The translations under genes and the position numbers were made by a program. From NCBI GenBank assembly GCA_016285645.1, contig JAEERC010000063.1:58669-122668 (forward strand): 64,000 nt of DNA, given 5' to 3'. The stretch comes from Clostridiaceae bacterium (lineage in GTDB: Bacteria > Bacillota > Clostridia > Oscillospirales > Acutalibacteraceae). The first letter of the stretch is position 1. Every line of letters begins with the position of its first letter. Below the pieces are notes generated by a model, which ran no database searches, was not told the DNA's origin, and saw only the letters and a program-made list of their open reading frames with translations. Shown piece after piece: positions 19,389 to 29,815 of this stretch.

Positions 19389-21077
19389 TTATTGAAGTGT
19401 CACTGTCGGCTGACCGATTGATAGCAATTGCCTGAAGAATGCAACAATGCGTTTAAAGAAACCGTTATCAACTTTAACTTTAACAGTTTTGCTTATTTCA
19501 CTGCCATCTGAATTCTTGAGAACATTGCCGTCATCATCAATAATTTTTGCGGTGAATACGGTTTGTTCTCTGAGTTCATCTGAAGTATATGTTTCGCTGT
19601 CCAAGACTTTAGTGCCGCCTTTAAACCACGCAACGTGATATCCGTCCGGCAAATCTTTTGCCAATGCTGTCATTTCGGCATGGTTTTTGCAGTCCACAGT
19701 ATGCTCCGGTCCGGGCCCCGAAAGAGTTGTAATAACCGAATAATCAGCGTTTACGGTTATTCCGCCGATTTTCAGAGTGTAATTACTCCAACTGCCTGTA
19801 TAGCCGGCTTTTACGGGAACAGCAGGCGGGGTGATGGCTGTTGTTTCAACGGTATATGGAATCTCTTCGATTATTTTATCGTCTGCAACAAATGTTGCTT
19901 TATATTGGTATGGCGAGTAAAGTGCGTTTACGGTTATTCCGCCGATTTTAAGAGTGTAATTATTCCAACTGCCTGAGTAACCGGCTTTGGTGGGAATAGC
20001 GGGCGGATTTATGGCTGTTGTTTCAACAGTGTATGGTATTTCGCCTACCGTTTTACCGTCCGCAACAAAGGTTGCTTTATACTGTATGGGTGTGTAAACC
20101 GCATTTATTGTAATGCTTTCATCATTTAAAGAGTAGCTTTCCCACGAGCCGGTATAGCCCGTTTTGGGCGGTACTTCCGGTATGCCTTCAAGTTCTTCGT
20201 CGCCGGAGATAAACGGTATGGTTTTAACTGTGTTGTCGCCTGCAACAAAGGTTGCGTTACAAAGCGTGAATTCATAAGAATAAACAAAGCCGTAGCATTC
20301 TGCTTCGTGACCGTTTATTGTACATCTGATTCCGGAATAAGCCGACACCACTTTTTCGACCGCATTAATATTGCGGTCAAATTCACTGTAAAGCGCGGCA
20401 TATTTCGCCTGGCCCTCGCTGTCTGCCTTCCATGCCGCGTAAGCTTCATCCCGAGCCTGCTTTGCTTCGGCAACTTCGGTATCGGTATGCCAATTATCTA
20501 CATATGAAAGATAATAATCATCGGATGCGTTACGGTAAGCGTTGTATGAGGGAATGTTGTCGGTTGCTGTTTTAAAATCCCGTATAAGGCTTAAATACAT
20601 GTTTTGCATTTCCAGAAGCGAGTCAACGGCAACCACAAAAACGGCATATGTTTTATCGGGCTCAAGTCTGGTAACGGGAGTGTATCTGCCTTCTGATTTT
20701 TCGGCAAAGCAAACAGGATTATTCCAGAGTTTGTTTGCAACACCGGAACCCAAAGTATGGGAATAATCAAAATAATCTTTAATATCATCTTCTGAACCCA
20801 ATTCTAAATTGGTATCATACAGTGTATATCCATACAATTCATTACCAAGTGCATAATGCAATTCAGCGAAAGATGCGTAAATATTTTCAATACTTGCGCT
20901 GTGTGCCAGGTTCAGGTCATCATTAACCAGAACATTTGCGGAGGATGTATCTGCATCAATCGGAATATCTACCGAAATATCCAGATTAAGAACATTGTTT
21001 TCAGTGCTTGCTCCGGCAACACCGATTCCTGAAAGAATCAGTATTGAAGCGAGGAAAAAAGAGATTGTTTTTTTCAT
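19389..21077 (-). CDS. secreted repeat protein with shared C-terminal Ig-like domain and amphipathic tail
   Basis: 562 residues, signal peptide MKKTISFFLASILILSG. Residues about 35-260 are unique and include a charged, helix-prone stretch rich in Tyr, Ala and Asp. Three tandem strap repeats follow (ATFVADGK...GYTGSWxxYTL...). The same repeat type ends the 3119-residue protein. The Ig-like domain is divergent and the tail GFFKRIVAFFRQLLSIGQP is a variant of the shared motif. The start overlaps the stop of the preceding gene by 4 bp (ATGA), so translation is probably coupled. Surface protein of unknown role. Confidence 0.85.
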   Translation of the reverse strand: MKKTISFFLASILILSGIGVAGASTENNVLNLDISVDIPIDADTSSANVLVNDDLNLAHSASIENIYASFAELHYALGNELYGYTLYDTNLELGSEDDIKDYFDYSHTLGSGVANKLWNNPVCFAEKSEGRYTPVTRLEPDKTYAVFVVAVDSLLEMQNMYLSLIRDFKTATDNIPSYNAYRNASDDYYLSYVDNWHTDTEVAEAKQARDEAYAAWKADSEGQAKYAALYSEFDRNINAVEKVVSAYSGIRCTINGHEAECYGFVYSYEFTLCNATFVAGDNTVKTIPFISGDEELEGIPEVPPKTGYTGSWESYSLNDESITINAVYTPIQYKATFVADGKTVGEIPYTVETTAINPPAIPTKAGYSGSWNNYTLKIGGITVNALYSPYQYKATFVADDKIIEEIPYTVETTAITPPAVPVKAGYTGSWSNYTLKIGGITVNADYSVITTLSGPGPEHTVDCKNHAEMTALAKDLPDGYHVAWFKGGTKVLDSETYTSDELREQTVFTAKIIDDDGNVLKNSDGSEISKTVKVKVDNGFFKRIVAFFRQLLSIGQPTVTLQ

Positions 21078-21886
21078 TTTCCTTTCCTCCCGAAAACAGC
21101 TTTGAATATGCTGTAAATAACATGTGATACACCGCCCAAAGTACCATCATCACCGTAAAAAATATTATAATCCATTTCATAATCTTCAATTTCATCCCAT
21201 TCTTCGCAGCATTCAGATATGCTGCTCAGCACAACAGCAGTTGAAGAATTGAGCTTTTCGCAGCCGTCAAACGAGCCCGAACCTACAGAAGCGAGACCGA
21301 CATAAATGTTTTCAACTGTTTCAAGGTTAACACAGCCGGAAAAAGCTTCTTTCCCGATTCTTTTGACAATTCCCTCAAAAGAAACCGTTTCAAGGTTTAC
21401 ACAGCCCTTGAACGCCCGCGGAGCAATCATAATAACATCGGCGGGTACGGTAAATGTTTTTCTGCTGTTCAAGCACGGGTATTTAATAAGCTTTGCCATA
21501 TCTTTATTGTAGAGAACACCGTCAACCGATTTGTAAACTGTGTTTTGTGAATCCACAATATATTTTTTGCAAAGAATATCCTGATTAAAAGAAATTTCCT
21601 TAACGGTTGCAGGAATGGTTATTGATGAAAACTCCGTTTCCGAGTCAAATGAATTGAATGAAATGCCGGATACGGTATAATATGTGTCGGAATTTGTTGC
21701 CTTGATCTGCCCGGGAATAACAAGATTGTCTTCTGTTCCAGAATAACCGATAATATGAGCTTTCCCGGAAATTATTTGGAAACTGAAAACGGAAGGCTGC
21801 GCGTCTGCAAATACAATTGTCAGGAAAACGCTCATTGCAATTGTGACAACCAGCAGAAGTGAAATGATTTTAACCGCTTTTTTCAA
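21074..21886 (-). CDS. secreted short BspA-like leucine-rich-repeat protein
   Basis: 270 residues: signal sequence (MKKAVKIISLLLVVTIAMS...), a start module (FQIISGKAHIIGYSG..NLVIPG) as in the 542-residue LRR protein at 27698, then a few LRR_5 repeats (RAFKGCVNLETVSFEGIVKRIG). The C-terminus (SHVIYSIFKAVFGRKGK) is a short amphipathic basic helix. LRR_5 proteins usually bind host or microbial surface ligands. It overlaps the next gene by 4 bp and lies 62 bp after the 1822-residue LRR gene, so the three form one leftward operon. Confidence 0.85.
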   Translation of the reverse strand: MKKAVKIISLLLVVTIAMSVFLTIVFADAQPSVFSFQIISGKAHIIGYSGTEDNLVIPGQIKATNSDTYYTVSGISFNSFDSETEFSSITIPATVKEISFNQDILCKKYIVDSQNTVYKSVDGVLYNKDMAKLIKYPCLNSRKTFTVPADVIMIAPRAFKGCVNLETVSFEGIVKRIGKEAFSGCVNLETVENIYVGLASVGSGSFDGCEKLNSSTAVVLSSISECCEEWDEIEDYEMDYNIFYGDDGTLGGVSHVIYSIFKAVFGRKGK

Positions 21887-21948
21887 ACAAATCCTCTCCT
21901 AACTTTAAATGTTATTATTAATAGTTATACGGTGTTGAATTGTGCCGG

Positions 21949-24900
21949 TTACGGTTCAATTTCAACAATGGGAAGCAATCCGAACAGACCTTTGAAAAAT
22001 GCAATCAGTTTATCAAAGAAGCCCTGCTTGACCTTTATTTCAATCTTTGCGGTCAGGTCCTTGCCGTTTGCGTCTTTCTGAACATTTTCTTCTGCGTCAA
22101 TAACTTTTAACGTGTAATTTTTGTCTGCTTTAAGCTCAATAAGATTGCCGTCACCGTCTTTCGGTGTATAAGTAATCTTTTCATTTGTACCTTTTTCTTT
22201 TAAAGTGTTGCCTTCATAGATTGCAAGTACATATCCATCGGGAATACCGCCTGCCGTTGCTGTTATGTTGACTTTTGCGCGGTATTCCACAGTTGCTGAT
22301 GATTTGACATTGAGTTCAGCGGATGCGGTGGGGTTAACGGGCTCTTCCTGTTCGTTTTTGATAACGCTCACATCGTAATTGCCGTCGTTTTTCGATGAAC
22401 CTTTTATGTCTATTTTATCTGACTCATCTGATGTTATCAAAACATCATTATAACCTTCTTTTATTTCATAATCATCCGCTTTTAAGGCATCGCTGGCAAA
22501 AACGGATATAGTTTCATCTTTTCCGTTAACGCCGTTTGCAAGAATATCGTTATCCAGATATGTAAGTGAAAAATTCCGCTTTGCGTCACCTTCAAGTATA
22601 ACTGTATCGTATGCGCTGCTTTTGGAACTGAGCGCAGCAGAATACTTTATATTATCGCCCAGAACATAAACACCTTCACCATCGTCTACAACAATGGAAT
22701 CGGCGTTTTCTGAAGATGCCGCCGCATACATTCCGTTTGATTTAACCGAAACATCCATGTTTTCAGATGCTGATTCAAAAGTAAAACTCTCACTCGGCGC
22801 AACTTCCAAAATCAGTTTTACCGGACCGAGTAATTCGTCTTCTGAGTCGCACACAATAAAGTTTTCGCTTATAATATTCATCGTTCCGGATAATTGTCCG
22901 TTGCTGTAAGTTATTGTCTCGCCTGCATCATTCCTTATGGTTATATCATCCGAGGCATCAATACTGATTTCTGTGTTGTTGCTGCTGTACGTGCCGCCGT
23001 TGAATGTAATGTTCATATCATTGTCAGGGCCGTCAATGTCAATTACGTCAAAAACAGACATATCCTTATAGAATTTTATTGCGTAGCATTCCGCATGTTT
23101 GCTAACATACTTGTCAACATAACATTTTTTAAAATCGGATGATACAACAATATGTACATTTTCATCGGGGTATTTATTGTCATATGCTCTTATATAATAG
23201 TTGCCGTCTTCACCTGTTTCGCAATCAAGAGCTACTATAGCGTGACCTCCATTTTGTCCCCCTCCACGCATAAAGAAACAGAACAGGAAGGGTTCACCGT
23301 TCTGAGCAAATTCCACAAGTTCTCTCAGACCTGCGTTCCAGTAGTCTGCATTATATAAACCATACGAATTCCCGCCGTTCCTTATGGAATATATCTTCTG
23401 TGAAACATGGTAGTAATTGATGGCGCTCATAACATTTTCATTGTTTGCAGGCGCTTCAACATATGACATGGCGGCAGCGTTTGTTCCGAAATTCTCATTA
23501 AACGCGATTCTGTTCTGGTAATCAAGCACGGCGGTTGCAGCCATACCGTAACACGAGCCGTCCCAAGGACCGTTCATTAATACTTGAACATCGCTTTTAT
23601 CAGCATCCGGATGGGAGGAGTTGTTTTTGATATAATTAAAGAGTTTTTCTTTGTCGGAATCCGTTATCGGATATGAGCCGTGACAAATATCGCACCAATT
23701 ATCGCGATTGCGGTCAACTTCTTTATGTCCGAAAAACGAATAATGTGTATTGTCGAAACTGTAGCGGCAGAATTCGTCGAAGGATTCTGTTTTATAGTTA
23801 AACTGGATATTTGAATTAAACAGCGGTTCGTTATTACTACCTATTGTAATTATACTCCACTGTTCTTGCGTACCGGTGTAATAAACATCAAAAAGACCGG
23901 TGCAATCGTCGAATGCGTAACTGCCTATGCTTGTAACGCTTTCGGGGATGGTTATGTTTGTAAGACCGGTGCAATTTTTAAATGCATAATCGTATATGAT
24001 TGTTACACTGTCGGGGATAGTTACGCTTGTAAGCCCGGTGCAACCGTAGAATGTAGATTGGGCTATGATAGTAACATTGCCCTGGATAGTTGCACTTGTA
24101 AGCTCAACGCAATTAGAGAACGCACCCTGGCCTATGTTTTTAACGCTGTCGGGGATAGTTACGCTTGTAAGACCGTTGCAATACTCGAATGCATAATTGC
24201 CTATGCTTGTAACGCTTCCGGGAATTGTAATGTTTGCAAGGTTGGTACAGCCGGAAAATGCACGATAACCTATGTTTGTAACGCTGTCGGGGATAGTTAC
24301 GCTTGTAAGACCGGTGCAATTTTCAAATGCATAGTTGCCTATGCTTGTAACAGAACCATCGCTCGGAATTATACTGTTTTTACACCCCAAAAATAATGTG
24401 TTGCTTTCGGTTAATATTATACAGTTGCCGGAACTGTGATAAACTGTGTTTCCATTTGAAACACTTATACTTTCAAGTCCGCTGCAATTGCTGAATGCGT
24501 AACTGCCTATGCTTGTGACACTGTCGGGGATTGTTATATTTGTAAGATCTGTGCAACCGCTGAACGCATAATTGCCTATGCTTGTGACACTGTCGGGGAT
24601 TATTATATTTGTAAGATCTGTGCAACCGCTGAACACGGAATTGCCTATGTTTGTGACGCTGCCTGGAATTATAACCTCACCGATTGCTTTTGAAGAACAA
24701 ACGACCAGATTTGTTTCAGTGCTGTCTGAATATACAAGCCACCCGCTGACATAACCATTGGTACATTTTGCACCCCACGGCGAACCGGTTGCCGTCATAT
24801 TTTCTGAATATGAAATATTTGGAACCATATAAAATGCGGAACTCCCTATTCTTGTGACACTGTCGGGGATAGTTACGCTTGTAAGACCTGTGCAACCTTC

Positions 24901-27417
24901 GAATGCATCAGATCCTATGCTTGTAACACTATTGGGAATGGTTATGCTTGTTAGTCCGGTGCATTTTTCGAATGCAGAATCGCCTATGCTTGTGACACTG
25001 TCGGGGATAGTTACGCTTGTAAGACCTGTGCAATTGCGAAATGCAGCACCTGCTATACTTGTAACAGAACCATCATTCGGAATTATGCTGTTTTTGCAAC
25101 CCAGGCACAACTTTTTGCTTTCGGTTAATATTATGCAGTTGCCGGAACTGTGATAAACCGTGTTTCCATCTGAAACACTTATACTTTCAAGTCCGCTGCA
25201 GTTATAAAATGCCTGATTTCCTATGCCTGTAACACTGTCGGGAATGGTTATGCTTGTAAGCTCTCCGCATCCGGAAAATGCACTATAGGCAATACATTTT
25301 GTATTTTGCCTGATTTCATATTTTCCGCTTATTTTAGTTCGTGCTTTTATCAAATGATTGCTTATGTACAAAACATCATTTTCCCAATTAGATTCTTTGT
25401 TGTATAAAGCGGTGTTATAAAAACACGATTCGCCAATGGCTTTAACACTGTCGGGAATTGTAATGTTTGCAAGGTCGGTGCAGCCGAAAAACGCACGATG
25501 ACCTATGCTTGTAACGCTTTCGGGGATGGTTATGTTTGTAAGACCGGTGCAATTTTCAAATGCATAGTTGCCTATGCTCGTGACACTGTTACCGAGTGTT
25601 ACACTTGTAAGTCCGGTTAAATCTTCGAACATCTGAAGGCCTATTGTTTTGACACCATTACCAATGATTATGCTTGTAAGCCCGGTGCACCTCCAGAACG
25701 CGGAATTAGCTATGCTTGTGACACTGTCGGGGATAGTTACGCTTGTAATACCGGTGCAATACTCGAATGCAGAACTGCCTATGCTTGTGACGCTATCGGG
25801 AATGGTTATGCTTGTAAGCCCGGTGCAACCGCGGAATGCGTTCGCAGGTATGGACTCCGTCCATCCGAATTGATAATCATAGTCTCCGCCGATCGGACCT
25901 GCGGTTTTCAGCCCTGTGCAGCCACTGAATGCGGAATCGCCTATGTTTGTAACATTGTCAGGAATGGTTATGCTTGTAAGCCCGGTGCAATATTGGAATG
26001 CGGATTTGCCTATGCTTGTAACGCTGTCGGGAATTATAACCTCACCGTTTGCTTTTGAAGAACAAGCAACCAAGTTTGTTTCAGTGCTGTCTGAATATAC
26101 AAGCCAGCCGCTGACATAACCATTGACACATTTTGCGCCCCACGGTGAACCTGTTGCCGTAATATTTTCCGAATATGAAATATTGGGAACCCCTGAAAAT
26201 GCGTAACTGCCTATGCTTGTGATACTGTCAGGAATGGTTATGCTTGTAAGACCAGTGCAATTTTCAAATGCATAGTTGTTTATGCTCGTGACACTGTCGG
26301 GGATTGTTATGCTTGTAAGACCGGTGCAGCCGCTGAATGCGTAACTTCCTATGCTTGTGACACTGTCAGGAATGGTTATGTTTGTAAGACCGGTGCAACC
26401 GCTGAACGCAGAACCGCCTATGCTTGTGACACTGTCAGGAATGGTTATGCTTGTAAGCCCGGTGCAACCGCTGAATGCAGAACTGCCTATGCTTGTGACA
26501 GAGCCGTCATTTGGAATAGTGCTGTTTTTACAGCCGATAACAAGCGTTTTATTATCATTTTCTACTATGCAGTTTCCGGAACTGTGATAAACAGAGTTTT
26601 CTTCCGAAACGGTAATGTTTTCAATTCCGGTGCAACCGGAGAATGCAGCTTGTCCTATGTTTGTAACACTGTCGGGAATGGTTATGCTTGTAAGACCGGT
26701 GCAACCGCTGAATGCAGAGCTTCCTATGCCTGTAACACTGTCGGGGATGGTTATGTTTGTAAGTTCTCTGCAACCGGAAAATGCACTATTGGCAATATGT
26801 TTTGTGCTTCGCCTGATTTCATATTTTCCGCTTATTTTAGTTCGTGCTTCTATCAAATGATTGCTTATGTACAAAACATCATTTTCCCAATTAGATTCTT
26901 TATTGTATAAAGCGGTGTCTTTAAAACATTTGTAACCAATGCCTGTAACGTTGTCGTGAATGGTTATGTTTGTAAGACCTTTGCAACCACTGAACGCAGA
27001 ACGGTCTATGTTTGTAACACTGTCTGGAATGGTTATTTTTTCAAGTTTGTAGCAATACAAAAATACTTCGCTGCCAATACTCGTTACACCGTTTTCAATA
27101 GTTACAGTTCTAATTAAAGAGCAAAAAGAACTCCATGGAATGTCATACACTATCTGTTCATTCTCTTCGTCAATTATATTAAGCCCCACTTCAATATACA
27201 AATCACCGTTGCCGCTTATTCTGAGTTCGGAAGTTTCGGGGTCAAAAACCCATGTCAGATTATTTCCACAGGTGCCGCTTGTGGGAGCATCGTCCGCCGA
27301 CGCCTTTACGCTCAACGCTTCAAGCACATCCGCAACACCTTCGCTTCCGGCGGCGAGAGTGCCAATAAGCATAACAAGGCACAGTAAAAGTGAAATTATT
27401 CTTTTTGTGTTTTTCAT
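21949..27417 (-). CDS. giant secreted BspA-like LRR protein with papain-like cysteine protease domain
   Basis: 1822 residues. The signal peptide (MKNTKRIISLLLCLVM...) runs into LSVKASADD. About 35 LRR_5 repeats of roughly 23 residues (consensus LTSITIPDSVTSIGxxAFxGCTG) fill residues about 60-1190. The region contains a duplicated block of about 1.4-1.5 kb, shown by two copies each of a YNKESNWENDVLY insert and a GSPWGAKCxNGYVSGW insert. A papain-like domain follows with Cys1289 (GSCYGMA), His1392 (GGHAIVALD) and Asp1413/Asn1414 (AYDNKYP). Then come a beta-rich region, the shared Ig-like domain and the tail GFFDKLIAFFKGLFGLLP. It is probably a surface or secreted protease with an LRR binding arm. 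Substrate unknown. Confidence 0.9.
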   Translation of the reverse strand: MKNTKRIISLLLCLVMLIGTLAAGSEGVADVLEALSVKASADDAPTSGTCGNNLTWVFDPETSELRISGNGDLYIEVGLNIIDEENEQIVYDIPWSSFCSLIRTVTIENGVTSIGSEVFLYCYKLEKITIPDSVTNIDRSAFSGCKGLTNITIHDNVTGIGYKCFKDTALYNKESNWENDVLYISNHLIEARTKISGKYEIRRSTKHIANSAFSGCRELTNITIPDSVTGIGSSAFSGCTGLTSITIPDSVTNIGQAAFSGCTGIENITVSEENSVYHSSGNCIVENDNKTLVIGCKNSTIPNDGSVTSIGSSAFSGCTGLTSITIPDSVTSIGGSAFSGCTGLTNITIPDSVTSIGSYAFSGCTGLTSITIPDSVTSINNYAFENCTGLTSITIPDSITSIGSYAFSGVPNISYSENITATGSPWGAKCVNGYVSGWLVYSDSTETNLVACSSKANGEVIIPDSVTSIGKSAFQYCTGLTSITIPDNVTNIGDSAFSGCTGLKTAGPIGGDYDYQFGWTESIPANAFRGCTGLTSITIPDSVTSIGSSAFEYCTGITSVTIPDSVTSIANSAFWRCTGLTSIIIGNGVKTIGLQMFEDLTGLTSVTLGNSVTSIGNYAFENCTGLTNITIPESVTSIGHRAFFGCTDLANITIPDSVKAIGESCFYNTALYNKESNWENDVLYISNHLIKARTKISGKYEIRQNTKCIAYSAFSGCGELTSITIPDSVTGIGNQAFYNCSGLESISVSDGNTVYHSSGNCIILTESKKLCLGCKNSIIPNDGSVTSIAGAAFRNCTGLTSVTIPDSVTSIGDSAFEKCTGLTSITIPNSVTSIGSDAFEGCTGLTSVTIPDSVTRIGSSAFYMVPNISYSENMTATGSPWGAKCTNGYVSGWLVYSDSTETNLVVCSSKAIGEVIIPGSVTNIGNSVFSGCTDLTNIIIPDSVTSIGNYAFSGCTDLTNITIPDSVTSIGSYAFSNCSGLESISVSNGNTVYHSSGNCIILTESNTLFLGCKNSIIPSDGSVTSIGNYAFENCTGLTSVTIPDSVTNIGYRAFSGCTNLANITIPGSVTSIGNYAFEYCNGLTSVTIPDSVKNIGQGAFSNCVELTSATIQGNVTIIAQSTFYGCTGLTSVTIPDSVTIIYDYAFKNCTGLTNITIPESVTSIGSYAFDDCTGLFDVYYTGTQEQWSIITIGSNNEPLFNSNIQFNYKTESFDEFCRYSFDNTHYSFFGHKEVDRNRDNWCDICHGSYPITDSDKEKLFNYIKNNSSHPDADKSDVQVLMNGPWDGSCYGMAATAVLDYQNRIAFNENFGTNAAAMSYVEAPANNENVMSAINYYHVSQKIYSIRNGGNSYGLYNADYWNAGLRELVEFAQNGEPFLFCFFMRGGGQNGGHAIVALDCETGEDGNYYIRAYDNKYPDENVHIVVSSDFKKCYVDKYVSKHAECYAIKFYKDMSVFDVIDIDGPDNDMNITFNGGTYSSNNTEISIDASDDITIRNDAGETITYSNGQLSGTMNIISENFIVCDSEDELLGPVKLILEVAPSESFTFESASENMDVSVKSNGMYAAASSENADSIVVDDGEGVYVLGDNIKYSAALSSKSSAYDTVILEGDAKRNFSLTYLDNDILANGVNGKDETISVFASDALKADDYEIKEGYNDVLITSDESDKIDIKGSSKNDGNYDVSVIKNEQEEPVNPTASAELNVKSSATVEYRAKVNITATAGGIPDGYVLAIYEGNTLKEKGTNEKITYTPKDGDGNLIELKADKNYTLKVIDAEENVQKDANGKDLTAKIEIKVKQGFFDKLIAFFKGLFGLLPIVEIEP

Positions 27418-27697
27418 AAAATGCCTTCTTTATATTAACTAATGTTACTTGATTGTTCTTTTATAATATTAATCCCATATAAATTATATATTATCATATA
27501 TTTCTGTTTAATTACAATAAACAATTGCAACAAAAAGAAAGCTCTGTTTATGTCAGAATAAACTATACTTTTTGAATAACCTTATTTCCCGCTCGTGCCG
27601 GAAAAAGTACCGCTTATGCACACTTTCTGAAAAATGTATATTTATATGTTACGATTCTGTCAGCATACAATCAAAAACATCACAAAGGAGTTTCGTT

Positions 27698-29326
27698 ATG
27701 AAAAAGACAGCACAGCGCAGCACAGACACGCGCAAAACCAGGCAGATTATGAAAAGGGTTTTGTCCTTCGCGCTGATTCTGACATGCCTGCTTTCAATAG
27801 AAAGCGTTGCGTTCGCAACCTCAGAGAATTATACAATTTTTACTGAGCCACACAGCGAGAATGACAGCTTTTATTACTCGGTTTTAGATGGCGAAGTAAC
27901 AATAATCGGTTATAGAGGGAGCGATGACGGCAGGGTGATTATCCCTTCTGAAATTGAAGGCGTTCCTGTTACAAAAATCGGCAGCAGTGCGTTCGCTATG
28001 TCCGATATCAGTGAAGTGACAATCCCGAACACAGTAACAACAATAGAGTTTGCAGCGTTTTCAAATACCGGTCTGAAAAGCATAACAATCCCCGCAAGTG
28101 TTACAAACATCGGAAAAATGGTTTTTTACGGTTCGAGGATGACGAGCATTACCGTAGATGAAAACAATCCTGTATACCATTCGGACGGCAACTGCGTTAT
28201 TGAAACAAAAGCAAAGACACTCGTTGCCGGCATCGATTCAAGCGTAATTCCCTCCGACGGTTCAGTGACAACCATAGGAGCAGGAGTTTTTACCCAATGT
28301 AGATTTACGGAAATAGAAATACCCGACTGCATTGAGACGATAGAGGAAGCTGCGTTTATTTCTTGTATGGAATTGAAAAATATTACTATTCCCGACAGCG
28401 TTAAAACCATAGGTGACCGTGCTTTCAGATTGTGTTCTGACCTGACGGGCATTGTTATACCCGACAGCGTTGAAAGTATAGGCGAAGGGGCTTTTGACGA
28501 CTGTAATGATCTTTCGGATGTCAGAATCGGAAGCGGAGTTAAAAGCATCGGCTGCTGGGCGTTCTCCGGCTGCGGCATTGAAAGAATAACAGTTTCAGAA
28601 AACAATAAATTTTACCACGCTGAAAACAACTGCCTTATTGAAACAAGCAGCAAAACACTTGTCAGAGGTTGCGTAAACAGCAAAATTCCTGCCGACGGAA
28701 GTGTTACGGCAATCGGCCAATACGCATTTGATTTCTGTGGCTTCAAAACCCTTACAATACCCGATTGTGTAACCGAAATAATGGGTTATGCGTTTTATTT
28801 CAGCAAACTGGAATCGGTTGTAATCGGCAATGGTGTAAAAAATATTCCGGAAGCCGCGTTTTTCAGAAATCCCAATCTGTCGTCTGTTACAATCGGGAAC
28901 AGTGTTGAAAGCATTGGGAGAGATGCTTTTACAGGTTGTTTAGCACTTAAGGAAATCACTTTGCCCGACAATGTAAAAACTATAGAAACCGAGGCGTTTT
29001 ATCAGTGTTACAATCTTGAAACCATTACAATGGGAACAGGCATTGAGAGCGTCGGCGAGTTTGCGTTTTGCGCCTGCTCAGGCCTTTCAGACGTTTATTA
29101 CGGCGGGTCGGTTGAAGACTGGAAAAGTATAAATATAAAAAGCGACAACGAACCTCTGGTAAATGCGCGGATTCATTGTGAAGGCGAAAATAACACACTT
29201 TTAAAAGAACTGTTTTACATCAAAACTGTATTGATAAATATTATTTCAAATATTATTTCTCTTGTGATTTCCGGACTGAAAACTATTCTTGCGGATATTA
29301 TTATGCCGCCTGTCGTATTTAATTAG
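27698..29326 (+). CDS. secreted BspA-like leucine-rich-repeat protein
   Basis: About 542 residues. ATG 27698 is preceded by AAAGGAG; an upstream in-frame start at 27572 has no ribosome site. The cytoplasmic extension carries many basic residues, and the signal core is MKRVLSFALILTCLLS at about 18-33. The module VTIIGYRGSDDGRVIIPSEIEG precedes about 15 LRR_5 repeats. The end is a long hydrophobic amphipathic segment (IKTVLINIISNIISLVISG) different from the GFF tail but in the same place. Divergently transcribed from the 1822-residue LRR gene. Likely surface adhesin; ligand unknown. Confidence 0.88.
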   Translation: MKKTAQRSTDTRKTRQIMKRVLSFALILTCLLSIESVAFATSENYTIFTEPHSENDSFYYSVLDGEVTIIGYRGSDDGRVIIPSEIEGVPVTKIGSSAFAMSDISEVTIPNTVTTIEFAAFSNTGLKSITIPASVTNIGKMVFYGSRMTSITVDENNPVYHSDGNCVIETKAKTLVAGIDSSVIPSDGSVTTIGAGVFTQCRFTEIEIPDCIETIEEAAFISCMELKNITIPDSVKTIGDRAFRLCSDLTGIVIPDSVESIGEGAFDDCNDLSDVRIGSGVKSIGCWAFSGCGIERITVSENNKFYHAENNCLIETSSKTLVRGCVNSKIPADGSVTAIGQYAFDFCGFKTLTIPDCVTEIMGYAFYFSKLESVVIGNGVKNIPEAAFFRNPNLSSVTIGNSVESIGRDAFTGCLALKEITLPDNVKTIETEAFYQCYNLETITMGTGIESVGEFAFCACSGLSDVYYGGSVEDWKSINIKSDNEPLVNARIHCEGENNTLLKELFYIKTVLINIISNIISLVISGLKTILADIIMPPVVFN

Positions 29327-29348
29327 TTTTTTGAGCTCCGGGATGCAA

Positions 29349-29382
29349 AAAGAAGAGGCAACAAGCGCCTCTTCTTTTTTTG
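29349..29382 (+). terminator. terminator after the 542-residue LRR protein gene
   Basis: AGAAGAGGC / GCCTCTTCT stem with a 7-base loop followed by a T-run. Confidence 0.9.
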
Positions 29383-29560
29383 TGCCAAAATGTAAATTTT
29401 TACGCTTAAGCCCGAAAAATGCCCGCTCATACCATCTGCGTAAATTCCGTTTTTTTCTGTGTTAAGCTTTAATTGCAAAAGCGAGGAAGCATATCGGTTT
29501 ATAACAGCCGGCTTGCTTAACTCCGGAAAACATATCAAAACATTGAAAGGGAGAAAAACA

Positions 29561-29728
29561 ATGATTATCTTTTCACTTCTGACAGCCGCTGCTGTAATTA
29601 CAGCCGGAACACTTATCTGCTCATCCGACGAAGGCGATTACGCTGCATCCGCAATAGTCAAAATCGAATCTGCAAAACAGGTTCATCAGCAGACAGAACC
29701 CCAAAAACTTATCAACAAGCCCGCTTAA
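29561..29728 (+). CDS. small exported or membrane peptide of unknown function
   Basis: 55 residues, ATG 29561 with GGGAG 6 bp before. The N-terminal hydrophobic segment MIIFSLLTAAAVITAGTLIC is followed by a polar tail rich in Gln and Lys. It could be a membrane anchor or a signal peptide with a short mature part; the Cys at 20 could suggest a lipobox but the context (GTLIC) is poor. Lies between two surface-protein genes. I do not recognise a family. Confidence 0.55.
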   Translation: MIIFSLLTAAAVITAGTLICSSDEGDYAASAIVKIESAKQVHQQTEPQKLINKPA

Positions 29729-29815
29729 TCGGGAAATCAATTTCATTGTGTTTTTATGATTAATATTAACCACAAAGAAACAATCAATGTGGAAAAAGAA
29801 CTGAAAGGAACTGAT

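Noticed and set aside
23866..26910. Several plus-strand frames with repeated CKTGA or PVQPLNAE units
   Set aside because: They are complementary-strand echoes of the 69-bp LRR repeats, without ribosome sites.
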